NCBI GenBank assembly: GCA_963989385.1
Contig: OZ022507.1
Location: forward strand, 58,787,400 to 58,851,399
Direction: 5' to 3'
DNA length: 64,000 nucleotides
Source: Ctena decussata
Taxonomy: Eukaryota > Mollusca > Bivalvia > Lucinida > Lucinidae
Every line of letters begins with the position of its first letter. Position 1 is the stretch's first letter. Of this stretch, positions 38,200 to 47,840 are shown piece after piece. A model generated the notes under the pieces. It did not search any database. It saw only the letters and a list, made by a program, of their open reading frames with translations, and was not told the origin of the DNA. The translations under genes were made by a program, and so were the position numbers.

Positions 38200-38820
38200 T
38201 TCGTGAAAGTAGGTCACAGCGACCTAGTTTTGTTGGGGGTGACCTGGAGTGGTAAGATGCAAGCACCGAACGAGTTCCAATGTTCTGGGGCCAATGAAAA
38301 GAAAGATATGGGACTGGCCGCGAAAACTATGTGGTACTTTTTCGTTAAAGTAGGTCACAGCAACCTAGTTTTGTTGGAGGTGACCTGGAGTGGTAAGGTG
38401 CATGTACTGCTTGAGTTTCAGTGTTCTGGGGCCTATGAAAAGGGAGATATAGGGCTGCAGACAAAAACTAAATATGTGGTACTGTTTGGTGAAAGTAGGT
38501 CACAGTGACCTAGTTTTGTCGGAGATGACTGCATGCACTGATGAAGTTTGAATGTTCTGGGGCCTATGATAAGGGGTATATGGGGCTGCAGACGAAAACT
38601 AAATATGTGGTACTTTTTCGTGAAAGTAGGTCACAGTGACCTAGTTCTGTGGGAACCAATTAGCATTTTGGTGGGGCATATTGTGATGAAATTTCAAGGT
38701 CCTAGAGTTAACCAAACTCAAGGTTTTGCTGTAAACGGACGGACGGATGCACGTACGCACCAACACCAAACGGGCGACTATGTCTCGCTGACCGCAAGCG
38801 GGCTCGACAAAAAAATGTTC
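38200..38820. repeat. Degenerate tandem repeat of about 140 bp
   Basis: Four units begin with TGAAAGTAGGTCACAG and GACCTAGTTTTGT near 38,203, 38,346, 38,489 and 38,621. Each contains GTTCTGGGGCCTATGA and CTATGTGGTACTTTTT. The block ends in ACGGACGGACGGATGC and GACCGCAAGCGGGCTCGAC. The reading frame through it (38,203-38,508 and 38,548-38,949) gives a repetitive peptide (KVGHSDLVLL repeats) and is a consequence of the tandem structure. It resembles composite dispersed repeats I associate with mollusc genomes; that is recollection only. Confidence 0.82.
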
Positions 38821-38957
38821 ACCTATTGGCAACCTCGAATTTGCTACCCAAGGAGTAAATTCTTTCCTTTCAGAATAGCCCCCGTTTTGCAAGCGTTTCT
38901 TTGTCCAGGCAAGCAAACAGAACGACTAAAAAGCTGTTCCCTTTTGTAAAAAGGTGT

Positions 38958-39037
38958 AGCACATGACGTTGAAACAACGTTGCAATGATGCCGCATCGGC
39001 GTCAGAACGAAGTCATTTCGAAGTCATATGCCCGCTT
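38958..39037. repeat. Diverged copy of the TGACGTCA palindrome
   Basis: GCACATGACGTTGAAACAAC to AGTCATATGCCCGCTTGG aligns end to end with 37,335-37,436 but has lost most of its internal palindrome. Confidence 0.65.
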
Positions 39038-40262
39038 GGAAGAGGTGTGCTAATACACCTTAAGTCATTTTCAAAGAGCGCATGCTCAGCCCCCGAGTGT
39101 AGAGTGGTGAGGGCATGTTCAATTTATGGCAGACAACTGATTGGAGTCGCGTGAAAACGCCCTTACGCCTTGCGAGTACACCAAGTACTAGAATCGACCT
39201 GCGCATCTACGCAAACTGGTACTCCACTGGAAACACAACGTTGATTCAACACCATAACGTTTAATCAACGTTGATTCAAACTTTAGTTAACTTTGTAAGC
39301 CTGCAGAGAAGAGTTTTCAACATGAGTCTTCATGATTTGTCATGATCAATATTACGAGCGTGCGACCAGTGGTGGCCGCGTACAAGTGGTGGCCGTTTGC
39401 ATTTTGCACGCGCACTTACGTATTTGATCCGTCTGAGATTTGGCCATTTCGTAAAAGGAAACAAAAGAAACTCCCACAAAAAAGACTGGTTAAATTATCT
39501 CCCTGGAAGGCAGAAGGTTAACAATTTCCCAAATGTACCCGCATGCCAACATTATTGCCTTGCCGGGGATCACAACCCTTGATACACACATAATTAGATA
39601 CAGAAATAAACATGAAAAAATTGCTTTATTAATGTTTACCTATGACGAGAAAGGTATATCCTGCAACCAGCCTGCAAAAAAGCATCTAAATTCTCGTAAA
39701 TGACAGCACACGTGTTACCATTATTTATGTTTGTTTTCGACGTGATGTAACGTGTGCCTACGAAATGACTACGTCAGAGTTTTAAAGTCTGTTTCTGACT
39801 GTTGCTTATAGTCTATCTGTGCTGAACGCGCTAAAACTATTAAATTCTGACAAAGACCACAGACTTGCAATGACATATCAGGCATATCATCAAAGTTTAA
39901 CTCCACAACGAGGTTTTGAAAAATGCATCATTCAACGCATGGCAATCGTGACGGTCATCACTGGTGCGCTTCGCCCGTATTTCAATGCGTTTTGGTGGCC
40001 TAGTTTGAGGATCTCTCACAGGCACATGTTATAGTCTATTTCAAAAAATAAATCAGTATTATAACGAGTTACCCTAGTTTATTAAACCAAAATATAGAAT
40101 CACTAAATACTATACTGTACTATATGTCCGTTACAAGACAAAAAGTGTAGCAAAAAACGGCCAGCGCTGGTCGCCTGCCAGTAGATGATATGTTCGAAAA
40201 CTGAAACTGATACAACTGCGATGCCAAGTCTGACTAGAGTCTTCCTTTGCGCTTTATGGGTA
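39038..40262. other. 1.2 kb with no supported gene
   Basis: Open frames of 61 to 79 codons occur here and none shows a recognisable domain. At 39,229-39,300 there is a short repeat with AACGTTGATTCAA in direct and inverted form, related to 60,741-60,815. Otherwise ordinary AT-rich intergenic sequence. Confidence 0.6.
39229..39300. repeat. Small AACGTTGATTCAA repeat, copy 1
   Basis: AACGTTGATTCAAC occurs twice around AACGTTTAATC, giving partial dyad symmetry. The second copy at 60,741-60,815 has TCGAATCAACATTGAATC and TTGATTCAACGC in similar order. Probably a short MITE-like repeat. Confidence 0.55.
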
Positions 40263-40986
40263 GGGTCAATTAAGGTAAACCCGGACAGAATGAAAACCCG
40301 GACACTCACTGTTTTCCACGAATAAAAGAACTTAATTAACATGTTTTCAGTGATTATTTTATCTTTCCAGTTTTCTCCTTTACTTCTCGAATAAATTATA
40401 TGACCACATATTATTTTTCTGCAGCCTCTGAATCTAGTCCTTTCAAGTCTGTATACTTTTTCAGGGCAACAAATTCAAAAATAGCTGCAAGGGATGGTGA
40501 AGCAGTTCCCTGCATAATTCACGACAAACGTAAATGTTACTTTAAAATTATATAGTTTTGTTTCTTACTAGTGCAGGTCAAATATAAGAATCATGATTTA
40601 TGTTTATTTATTGAATAAAATAAATATTGAACAATATTTTATCAAAAATGTGACATGTCCGGGTTTACCTTCCGCCAATTTGCAGAGTGAGGTAAACCCG
40701 GACATCAGCTACTTTGGGGATTTACATGATTAAAAATAATTAAATATAAAACGTTTTCAATGGTTTTGAAGTTAGAAATATAATATTTGTGCATTCTACT
40801 TTGCAGTTAAAATATGACACTTATTCATACAACGATGATAAGTTGTACATAGTATAGTTTGTATGGTGACCCCTAGCAGACTGAGAGAGCTTACCACCCA
40901 TAACTTTTTTATTGAAGATTAAAGATTAATAAATTAAAGTTATGTCTTATACTATATTAGTCCCGCCATAAAATATATTAGCAATT

Positions 40987-41140
40987 ACTAAATCACAGGC
41001 GCTTGAAGTTTTATGCCAATGATGCCGCCAAATATCCAGACTATGAGCTATTTTGAAGAAATGGACTATAGACTACGCCAAGTTTAAAGGGTTTTGAGTT
41101 GTTTTTTTAAGCATAGAACTTCAAGCGCCTGTGACTAAAT
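40987..41140. mobile_element. 140-bp MITE with 7-bp target duplication
   Basis: The element (40,994-41,133) has inverted ends starting CACAGGCGCTTGAAGTT (22 of 23 positions match). ACTAAAT is duplicated at 40,987-40,993 and 41,134-41,140. The inverted right arm of the host element preserves a single uninterrupted ACTAAAT near 43,900-43,907, which is the empty site. Interior has no coding capacity. A TSD of 7 to 8 bp would fit several DNA-transposon superfamilies; I do not assign one. Confidence 0.88.
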
Positions 41141-41615
41141 TCACAGTGGACCAACGTACAGTCTACGAAATCGGAAGCTGCTGTCACTGTACGCAAAAAA
41201 TCAGTTAGCTGCTTTACACCTGGTTGTGTAAACAGCTTTAAAACTTTTAACTATGTCCGCTTTTATATTTGAGATAACTGTATTTGAAAGGTAAGATATA
41301 CTTCTTTCCATTTTGCTTTGATTTGGAACCATCAATCAGTTGTTTCTATACAAGAATATGATTCCGCCGTTGAATCAGTGATTTTTTTCATTTTCGTCTG
41401 CGGCGAACCACGAATTTTTGCTTTTCGTCTTTCCTGAAGTCATTATTTCATATTTTCTAACTAAGCGAAACGAAAAAGTGACCTTTCAGCATCAATTCTC
41501 ATTACCTACATGATAGCTTAGTGACCATCCAGTTCAAATGCTCCCGCTTTTGTTCAGGCCCCATCCGTTTGATGGCTGTACGGTTAGCTGCAACTGTACG
41601 CAACCATTAGCTGCA
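41134..41615. repeat. Left inner inverted arm of the 3.94-kb element
   Basis: This is inversely repeated at 43,425-43,905. Matching landmarks are CACAGTGGACCAACGTACAG, CACTGTACGCAAAAAATCAG, TTTATATTTGAGATAACTG, CGAATTTTTGCTTTTCGTCT and CTGTACGGTTAGCTGCA. Divergence is moderate with small indels, so the palindrome is not fresh. Confidence 0.9.
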
Positions 41616-42674
41616 AAGCGCGGAAAAGAATCTGTACGATTAGCTGCATATAATAAAGCTAGTTTTTAAAGGCCGATTACACTGAAACTGCACATTATGT
41701 GTTAAAATACTAATATTCTCCTATAGTAAAAAACAAAACAAAAATTGACCACAAATTAATGTATAAAAATGACAATCAAAATTAAAATGACATGGAATAG
41801 TACTGATAAATTAGTCATATTAAGCCTTTCTGATTTATACAATGCAAGGATGGGGGCTGATGTGATGTAATGGGGTAGGGTTTGTTGCGACGTGTTGTCA
41901 AGGATTTACGTTTAGTATAAACATTATTTTATGTGCATAAACTGACAATATAAATACAATAAACATGACAAGACATATACAGAGAATATACATTAAGGAC
42001 TCAGAAGAAAGTCAAACGACTTATGTAATTCTGTGTCCCGTTTGACAATAATGTTATAGCATATAATCAGTGATTTGGTATGTCAGCTACAATAAATAAT
42101 GTTTAATTGAGCAATATCAATTAAAAAACAAAACAAAAAAAAACGTGATACAATGAATAAGCATCTTTAGAGAGATGGAGAAAAAAGATTTTTAGAGCAT
42201 ATTGGAAGGTGTTCGCAAGATATTGCCAATATAATAGGACAAAATACAATCACGTAAAATAGTTGCTATCAAGGACGGGCTCTGATGAGAGTTCTGAGTG
42301 AGTCAATTCTTTTCGTCTATCAGGGATAGATGAACCTTGGCCCCTAGTGGAACCGCCTCACAGAAGCGGTTCTAATGAACGTCACGACACACGTTGCAAT
42401 GATAAGAAATTCAGTAAAGAAATAAAACTTATGTCGAAGTCACGGCATCCAGGCCCACCCTTGTGTGCGGCTATGAACGAGACAGAACAGAAAAAGAATC
42501 TAAAAAAATGAATAAATAGATAAACAAATTTAGATATATAAAAAGGAGAAGGAAAGAAAAGGAAGACTCCAAGGCGGACTTACCGAGTAGCCAAGACATG
42601 CTAAGCTGGATGGCTCGGTTGGTTTGTGTTGCCATGTTGCACACAAAATCAAAGGCTAAAGATTGTCTTTTTTA
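41616..42674. other. Interior between inverted arms, probable LINE 3' flank
   Basis: AT-rich, no supported gene. It lies downstream of the LINE relic read on the minus strand, so part may be the LINE 3' untranslated region. I could not place a LINE 3' end or target duplication. Confidence 0.45.
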
Positions 42675-43403
42675 TCAAAGCTGTATGTACTTGAACATAT
42701 GTACAGTTTGTCTGGAAACGCTTTGCTTTGGAAATGAAAGACTGTACAGCCAAAAAATTGACTCATTAGCTTCATTTGTTAGCTCTAGATTCCAAAAGAG
42801 TAGAGTATTTAGTGTGGGAGCGGCTATTTCAGAAATGGTCGCTATCATCTCTTGTCTAAAGTTCTGGAATAAGTTGCATTCCAAGAGAAAATGATTAGTG
42901 TCTTCGACAGCCCCACAGATACAGTTCGGATGCGCTTTAATATTCTTTGAAAACAGATGCTGGTTTAGAGAACTGCAATTCATTCTAAGTTTGGTATGAT
43001 ATACTAGTATCTGATCACTTCTTTTACCGATGTTATAGAACTTTGGAGGCCCGCTAATATTTACATTGAGTTTGTGTTTGAAAATTGCTAGTGTACTTGA
43101 ATCACGAATTTCTTGTAAAAGCTCATTCCAGTTACGAACTACTGCAGGTAGAAAAGAATTGTAGTACTGTTGTGTGTTACAATGAATAGTTTGTGTATTA
43201 TTAACGTTACGCAGGTTGTATGAAGATGCGTTGCCGACGCTGTCAGGAACTAAGGTTGACAAGTTTGCTGGAGAGAGTCCATTTTGCATTTTATAAAACA
43301 AGACAAGCTTGTGTTTCTTCCTTCTAGTAGCTAGTGTTTCTGAGCCTGTATTCAAAAGTAAAACACAATTTCCATGCAATTTAACATGAATTTTGGAGTG
43401 CAA
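42675..43403 (-). pseudogene. LINE retrotransposon, C-terminal end of reverse-transcriptase ORF (5'-truncated)
   Basis: The 242-codon frame matches in character the region after the reverse-transcriptase catalytic core of non-LTR retrotransposons. ETLATRRKKHKLVLFYKM is at residues 22-39, YNLRN at 62-66 and FLPAVVRNWNELL at 84-96. A C-terminal Cys/His cluster uses C161, C163, H171 and C176 (CICGAVEDTNHFLLEC). The catalytic domain and endonuclease are missing: similarity starts around residue 20, near the inverted arm of the host element. The intact frame suggests relatively recent insertion, but the fragment cannot encode an active enzyme. CR1-, Jockey- and RTE-type lineages share this architecture, so clade is left open. 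The methionine start is arbitrary. Confidence 0.82.
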
Positions 43404-43424
43404 ACAAATCGAAGCTTACCGTAC

Positions 43425-43905
43425 ATTTGGAAAAAACAGATTTGCAGCTAACCGTACAGCCACAAAACGGATGGGACCCGAACAAAAGCGGAAGCATTTT
43501 ATACTGGATGGCCACTGAGCTATCAGGAAGGTAATGAGAACTGATGGTGAATAATCACGTTATCGTTTCGCTTAGTTAGAAAATATGAATAATGCCTTCT
43601 GGAAAGACGAAAAGCAAAAATTCGTGGTTCACCGCGGACGAAAATGAAAAAAAAATCACTGATTCAACAGCGGAATCATATTCTTGTATAGAAACAACTG
43701 GTTGATGGTTCCAAATCGTAGCAAATACGGAAAGAAGTATATCTTACCTTTCAAATGCAGTTATCTCAAATATAAAAGCGAACATAGTAAAAACGTTTTA
43801 AAGCTGTTTACACAACCAGGTGTAAAGCAGCTAACTGATTTTTTTTGCGTACAGTGACAGCAGCTTCCGATTTCATAGACTGTACGTTGGTCCACTGTGA
43901 AATTT
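43425..43905. repeat. Right inner inverted arm of the 3.94-kb element
   Basis: Inverted partner of 41,134-41,615, keeping the uninterrupted site corresponding to the left-arm MITE. The region outward (43,906-44,176) carries two more GGTAAACCCGGACA-type motifs in the opposite orientation. Confidence 0.9.
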
Positions 43906-44212
43906 AGTGTATCTGCGTTCTACAGATCTACAGAGGCGGTATATTTAACCAAAAAAAAAAATCAACTGTCCGGGTTTACCTTCTCCATGTCCGGGTTTGC
44001 CTTTCTCAACGGTTTGGTTCTTTAAACGACCTTTTTGACATGAAAATGTTATTAACCAATCAAAAGTTGACAGAAAATGGTACATTTGGGATGCCTCTGG
44101 CCTTACGGAATGCCGAAACAGTTTTTCATGGTCAAATAAAGCATTAGCAATACGAATCGTGGCGACCCAGCAAAAACTGTCCGGGTTTACCTTAACTGAC
44201 CCTAGCAAAGTG

Positions 44213-44340
44213 TCTTACCTGTCTCCATGCGGACAGTGAAGACTGATCAGACTGGGCTGATGCCCAGGCTGATCTGAGTCTCCGCTGGGCGCACATGCCA
44301 CTTTGTTGGTTTCCTTTGTGGTGGCTCAAGTAATCTTACC
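44213..44340. repeat. Foldback repeat arm (GATCAGCCTGG family), inverse orientation
   Basis: It begins next to the right TIR with AAGTGTCTTACCTGTCTCC and runs through GACTGATCAGACTGGGCTGA and TGCCCAGGCTGATCTGAGTC to GCGCACATGCCACTTTG. It aligns with the right arm of 56,263-56,450 and with 36,625-36,735. Confidence 0.78.
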
Positions 44341-44985
44341 TCCATTAAAAAGTCACATGCGCATGCAGTCTCATTAAGACCCAAGCATGTGTACAAATTT
44401 TAAAAAGAATCCATCGGAAACTGAAGAACCTAATACTCTTTAAAAGTGCAAATAGATAAATAAAAATACATGTTCAATAGATAAATAAAAAAAAAGAGCC
44501 TAATACGACTAAGTTCGAAAGGACGTGATTCTGTCAAGCTCATTTTTTCTCAATCACACGATGGTAGCCATAACGGGGCCTAGATAATGGGACCTGAATG
44601 ATTAGGTTCAGGCGCCTATGTTGACTTTTGTTGACACAAGACATGACGGACTCTTCGTTTTCGAACAAAATATGCAAGTTACGCCGTTATGCGTTGACGT
44701 CCATAAAACGTCGCGTTTTCTTATGGCGGAATCGTGACGTTTTAGTGCAAAAGGACCAGAGTCGATAAGAAGGATATTTGGCCTGAACTGTCCAGAAAAA
44801 TCGAATGTATTTATTTACCGAGTTTTATTCTCACATAATCAAAACGTTATCCCGTGTTTCTAGAAATGACGTCAGAACTTCCGATCGTGCACGTGTCATT
44901 GCTGTGATGACGTCACTACGCAAGGTGAAACGCCATTTTCCGACGTTTTCTTGCTGTTTTCACATGTTCATGTCAAAAATTAAAT
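44341..44985. other. No gene recognised
   Basis: Intergenic sequence with (A)n runs at 44,480-44,500 and several TGACGT motifs. No domain-bearing frame. Confidence 0.5.
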
Positions 44986-45086
44986 ACCGCACCACCCCTC
45001 GACCAATATGAAATTTTGCGTAAATAATAACTATGGTCTGGTCAGCTTATCACCAAAGTTTGGTGTTGGTCGAGGGGTGGTGCGGT
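44986..45086. repeat. 101-bp foldback element with 21-bp perfect inverted ends
   Basis: The first 21 bp (44,986-45,006, starting ACCGCACCACCCCTCGACC) are perfectly inverted at 45,066-45,086, separated by 59 bp of AT-rich spacer. A small MITE or hairpin-forming repeat. No target duplication is evident. Confidence 0.75.
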
Positions 45087-46080
45087 TATGAAAATCACAA
45101 AACAAACAGTTTTCATGTCAATAAATCGCAACTAGTGTCCTTAGCGACGCAGACGATTTCTAATGTTAAAATTGGCGAAACCTAAACTTATTTTCATGTA
45201 ATCTACATCAGTGTTTAGTTCTTTCGAGTTTTATTTGTTTTCCATCAGCTGATTTATTTTTTATTAGTATTTGACGAAGCAAAATATCAAAATAAGCATA
45301 AAAATCGGCTTCTCTTTTATGGCCAAGCACCCGGAATTCGACCACACTCGGTTTTCGACGATGTGAGCAATTCCGAGATAAGCCCGGGAATTGCTATGGC
45401 ATAATGCTACTAAAATGTAAACCATCTAAAATCAAAATCGTCAGTAGGTGCATTCGACCAATACAAATAGAGTAATAAACTTAGGCCCCGCCCACTTGTG
45501 CAATGGCTCCTTTTCGCAATGGACGAAATATTTTTAGGAGTAGGTCACGTAAACTCAATGCACTGCATATTTTCGAAGGAGCAAAAAAAAGTATAAACCC
45601 ATCTGCTAAAATCAGAAACACTGTGCAATAAAATAACCACATTCTTTAACCGATCCTTTTCATTTCATGATGAATATTACGATACCGATTTTCTATCGTC
45701 GAAAACTGGGAGGTGTGGTTACCAAAAACTGATAGGTCATGTGATCAAATATGGCCTCCTCTGTCAACTCGCCACAAGTGTCGACAGAAAAGAATGCTCT
45801 GGTGTTGAAAAAGAAAATACTGAATGGTCATTTAGAATTATAAGTTGGGCTCTGGATATTCAGTGTACTTTGAAATCACAACGGACACTATTTGATCGTC
45901 GAAAACCGGGAGTGGCGGCATAGATCTACGTCCCAATCTTCGAATGCAAACCAATTTTTCTCTTTCATATTATGTGAGCTAGTGAACTAAACTTATACTT
46001 GTTTGATAAAAAAATTAATCTTATTAAAACAAATGCAACTAGTGTTGAACGACACGAAAATAGAGTACAAGATAGGTAGG
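45087..46080. other. Intergenic; three copies of a CGTCGAAAAC motif
   Basis: ATCGTCGAAAACTGGGAGG at 45,695 and ATCGTCGAAAACCGGGAGTG at 45,895 lie on the plus strand, and the complement (CCACACTCGGTTTTCGACGA) at 45,342. The first and last are inverted about 530 bp apart, which could mark a decayed inverted-repeat element. A 60-codon frame at 45,741 has no recognised features. Confidence 0.5.
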
Positions 46081-46207
46081 GTAAGGTGGGGCAGAACGCC
46101 CATGCCTATCTTGTAGGCACACATTTGGGGTTCTCAGACCACATCTCCATAAACGATGCTGCAGACAGGATTATCGGGAGAGAGGGGTGGGGAAGGTGTG
46201 TGTGTGG

Positions 46208-46233
46208 GTTGGGGGGGGGGGGGGGGGGGGGGG
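46208..46233. repeat. Poly-G tract of about 25 bp
   Basis: Homopolymer G run following a GT-rich stretch. Frames through it encode glycine or proline runs and are not genes. Confidence 0.85.
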
Positions 46234-46399
46234 TGAGAGCATCGGGTTTGAAGGAGCCAGAAGCCATTTCAAAATTACTAGGTCCCTCCCTGATGCCCTC
46301 CTGTGCTCCTGTGTCCATGTGTCATGCCTACCATAGCCACTTCTCTAACCTATTCCACCAGGTAAAAACCAAACCAAGCCCCATGTAATGCAACACAAC

Positions 46400-46660
46400 T
46401 ACACAACATCGCAGGCCTACGCCACAACACACCCTCCGCCACTTCACTACCATCCCTCTACTTTGCTCAACTTTTTCGCTTCTCACTCCCCTTTGTTCAT
46501 TTCTCCCTCCCCCGTTCTCCGTTCTCTCCTCTTTCTCTCTCCCTTCCCTCTCCCCACAATTTTCACCTTTCTCAATGCCATTTTCTCTCCTCTCCCTGCT
46601 CATTTCCTTCCTTTCTCCACATCCCCACTCCACCCTCTACATTTCACCACACGTCCAAAC
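46400..46660. repeat. Pyrimidine-rich tract
   Basis: About 260 bp dominated by C and T on the plus strand (CTCCCTCCCCCGTTCTCC, CTCTCTCCCTTCCCTCTCC). The complementary frame is Glu/Arg-rich purely from the GA content. Could adopt triplex structure; not shown. Confidence 0.75.
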
Positions 46661-46744
46661 TGCCTCCTTATCTGGCACATTCACACTATGTGTTTTGAAA
46701 GAATTTGATTTTATGATAAACAAAATAATAATTGAAAAGAAAAT

Positions 46745-47240
46745 CAAAGCCTTTAATTCGCAAAGTCTCATCATCAGGCCAAGAAATGTGAGTGAGGACA
46801 CTTTGTTGCACTGCTCTTTCTCATATTTGGAACGAGAAATTCACAAAAAAAAACGCATACATTTGTATTTTGTTCTGCTGGAAAGTAGTAGAACGCAATT
46901 TCAAAAACCCTTAGTCCGCAAAGTTTGATTTGTATGACCCATCATCTGGAGGCCCAAAAATGTGAGTGACGACACTTTGCTGCACTGCGTTATCTCATAT
47001 TTGGACCGAGGTATTCGCAAAAATCGGCTTTGAAATTGCGTTCTGCTACTTTCCAGCAGAACAAATTATGCGATTTGAGTTTGTGAACTTCTCGGTCCAC
47101 AGATGAGACAGAGTAGTGCGGTTAACGGGCCCACTGACATTTCGAGGTCATCAGATGATAAAATACTTAGACGGAGGAATCGAGGAATCAGTCTTTTCAA
47201 ACTAAGGGTTTCTGAAGTTGCGTTTTGCGATTTTCCAGCA
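46745..47240. repeat. Cluster of direct and inverted repeats
   Basis: A segment with CATCATCAGGCCAAGAAATG, then GTGAGTGAGGACACTTTG and CTCATATTTGGA, is repeated at 46,917-47,020 and again in inverse orientation at 47,085-47,165. Between them a 33-bp inverted repeat (46,870-46,902 and 47,032-47,064, one mismatch) starts TTGTTCTGCTGGAAAGTAG. A degraded arm may continue to 47,240. The arrangement resembles a foldback element that duplicated internally. Confidence 0.75.
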
Positions 47241-47299
47241 AATGTTTCACCTAAAACCCAAGGTTTTTGTTTCTATTTTAAAGTAGAGTTTTCTATTCA

Positions 47300-47460
47300 C
47301 TTTGACTGCAGAATTTTCTGCAGAAATTTCGTGTCGCTAACTTTACCACTTTTTCTGCAGAATTCTGCTGAATTTTCATTTCGCTAACTTTACCACTATT
47401 TTTTGCAGAAAAAGTCTACAGAATCTTCAGCAGAATTTTCGTTCTGCTAACTTTACCGAG
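47300..47460. repeat. Three-unit degenerate tandem repeat, about 55 bp
   Basis: Units contain a CTGCAGAATTCTGCTGAA-like half followed by TTTCGCTAACTTTACC, seen ending near 47,346, 47,393 and 47,457. Self-complementary GCAGAA/TTCTGC motifs recur. Confidence 0.75.
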
Positions 47461-47572
47461 CCTCTCAAATTTTTGTCGATAACTTTTTTGTTTACGACAG
47501 GCGTAGAAAAAAAGATGCTCTGTCAAGGATTTAAAACTGAATGCTATATACGGAACGGAATTTTAAGGTAAC

Positions 47573-47840
47573 CAGGCGCTAAAGCGGGGGTGGTTGGGTG
47601 GTGCGATGGTGCTGGGTATAACTTCCAGTGCCTGTGCGTCCTACTGATTTGGATAATAGTAGGACAAGGGCATACTGTGCTTGCAGTGGGTGAGGGTGGG
47701 GGTTGTTTGGACATTTTTCTCTCCTCTATCAGTTCTCTCTTCTTTCTCCCTCTCTTTGGGACACACGGCCCGATATAGACTGAAATATAGTCTCAAAGGG
47801 CCGTTAAACCCCAAAACAATCAATCAGTCAGGCGCTAAAG
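47573..47840 (+). mobile_element. SINE-like family C, complete copy with 12-bp target duplication
   Basis: The element (47,585-47,828, 244 bp) is flanked by CAGGCGCTAAAG (47,573-47,584 and 47,829-47,840). It starts with a G/T-rich GGTGGTTGGGTGGTGCGATG, has GGACAAGGGCATACTGTGC, a pyrimidine-rich middle, GATATAGACTGAAATATAG and ends GGGCCGTTAAACCCCAAAAC plus CAATCAATCAG. The 3' end resembles that of family A (ACGTTAAAC plus AATCAACC repeats), so both may use the same LINE machinery. A convincing A box and B box are not visible; the head may be decayed or of other origin. Confidence 0.92.

Larger units (their letters stand above)
40261..44204. mobile_element. 3.94-kb element with 26-bp TIRs and TA flanks, internally composite
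   Basis: The terminal inverted repeats lie at 40,263-40,288 (starting GGGTCAATTAAGG) and 44,177-44,202 (its complement, 25 of 26 positions matching). TA flanks both ends (40,261-40,262 and 44,203-44,204), as expected for the IS630/Tc1/mariner/pogo superfamily. The motif GGTAAACCCGGACA recurs in subterminal positions, near 40,656, 40,690, 43,968 and 43,990 and within both TIRs. Two further inverted arms of about 480 bp (41,134-41,615 and 43,425-43,905) lie inside. No transposase-like reading frame is visible, so the copy is non-autonomous. Superfamily assignment rests on the TA only. Confidence 0.85.

Noticed and set aside
38203..38949. Coding frames of 101 and 133 codons.
   Set aside because: They run through tandem repeats of about 140 bp and a dispersed-repeat end; the repeated peptide reflects the DNA repeat.
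43945..44208. 87-codon frame at the right end of the 3.94-kb element as a transposase fragment.
   Set aside because: It is the translation of the TIR and subterminal motifs plus simple sequence; no catalytic motif.
46328..46928. Glu/Arg-rich and Ser/Pro-rich frames of 100-117 codons.
   Set aside because: Produced by the pyrimidine-rich tract; both strands are open because of skewed composition.
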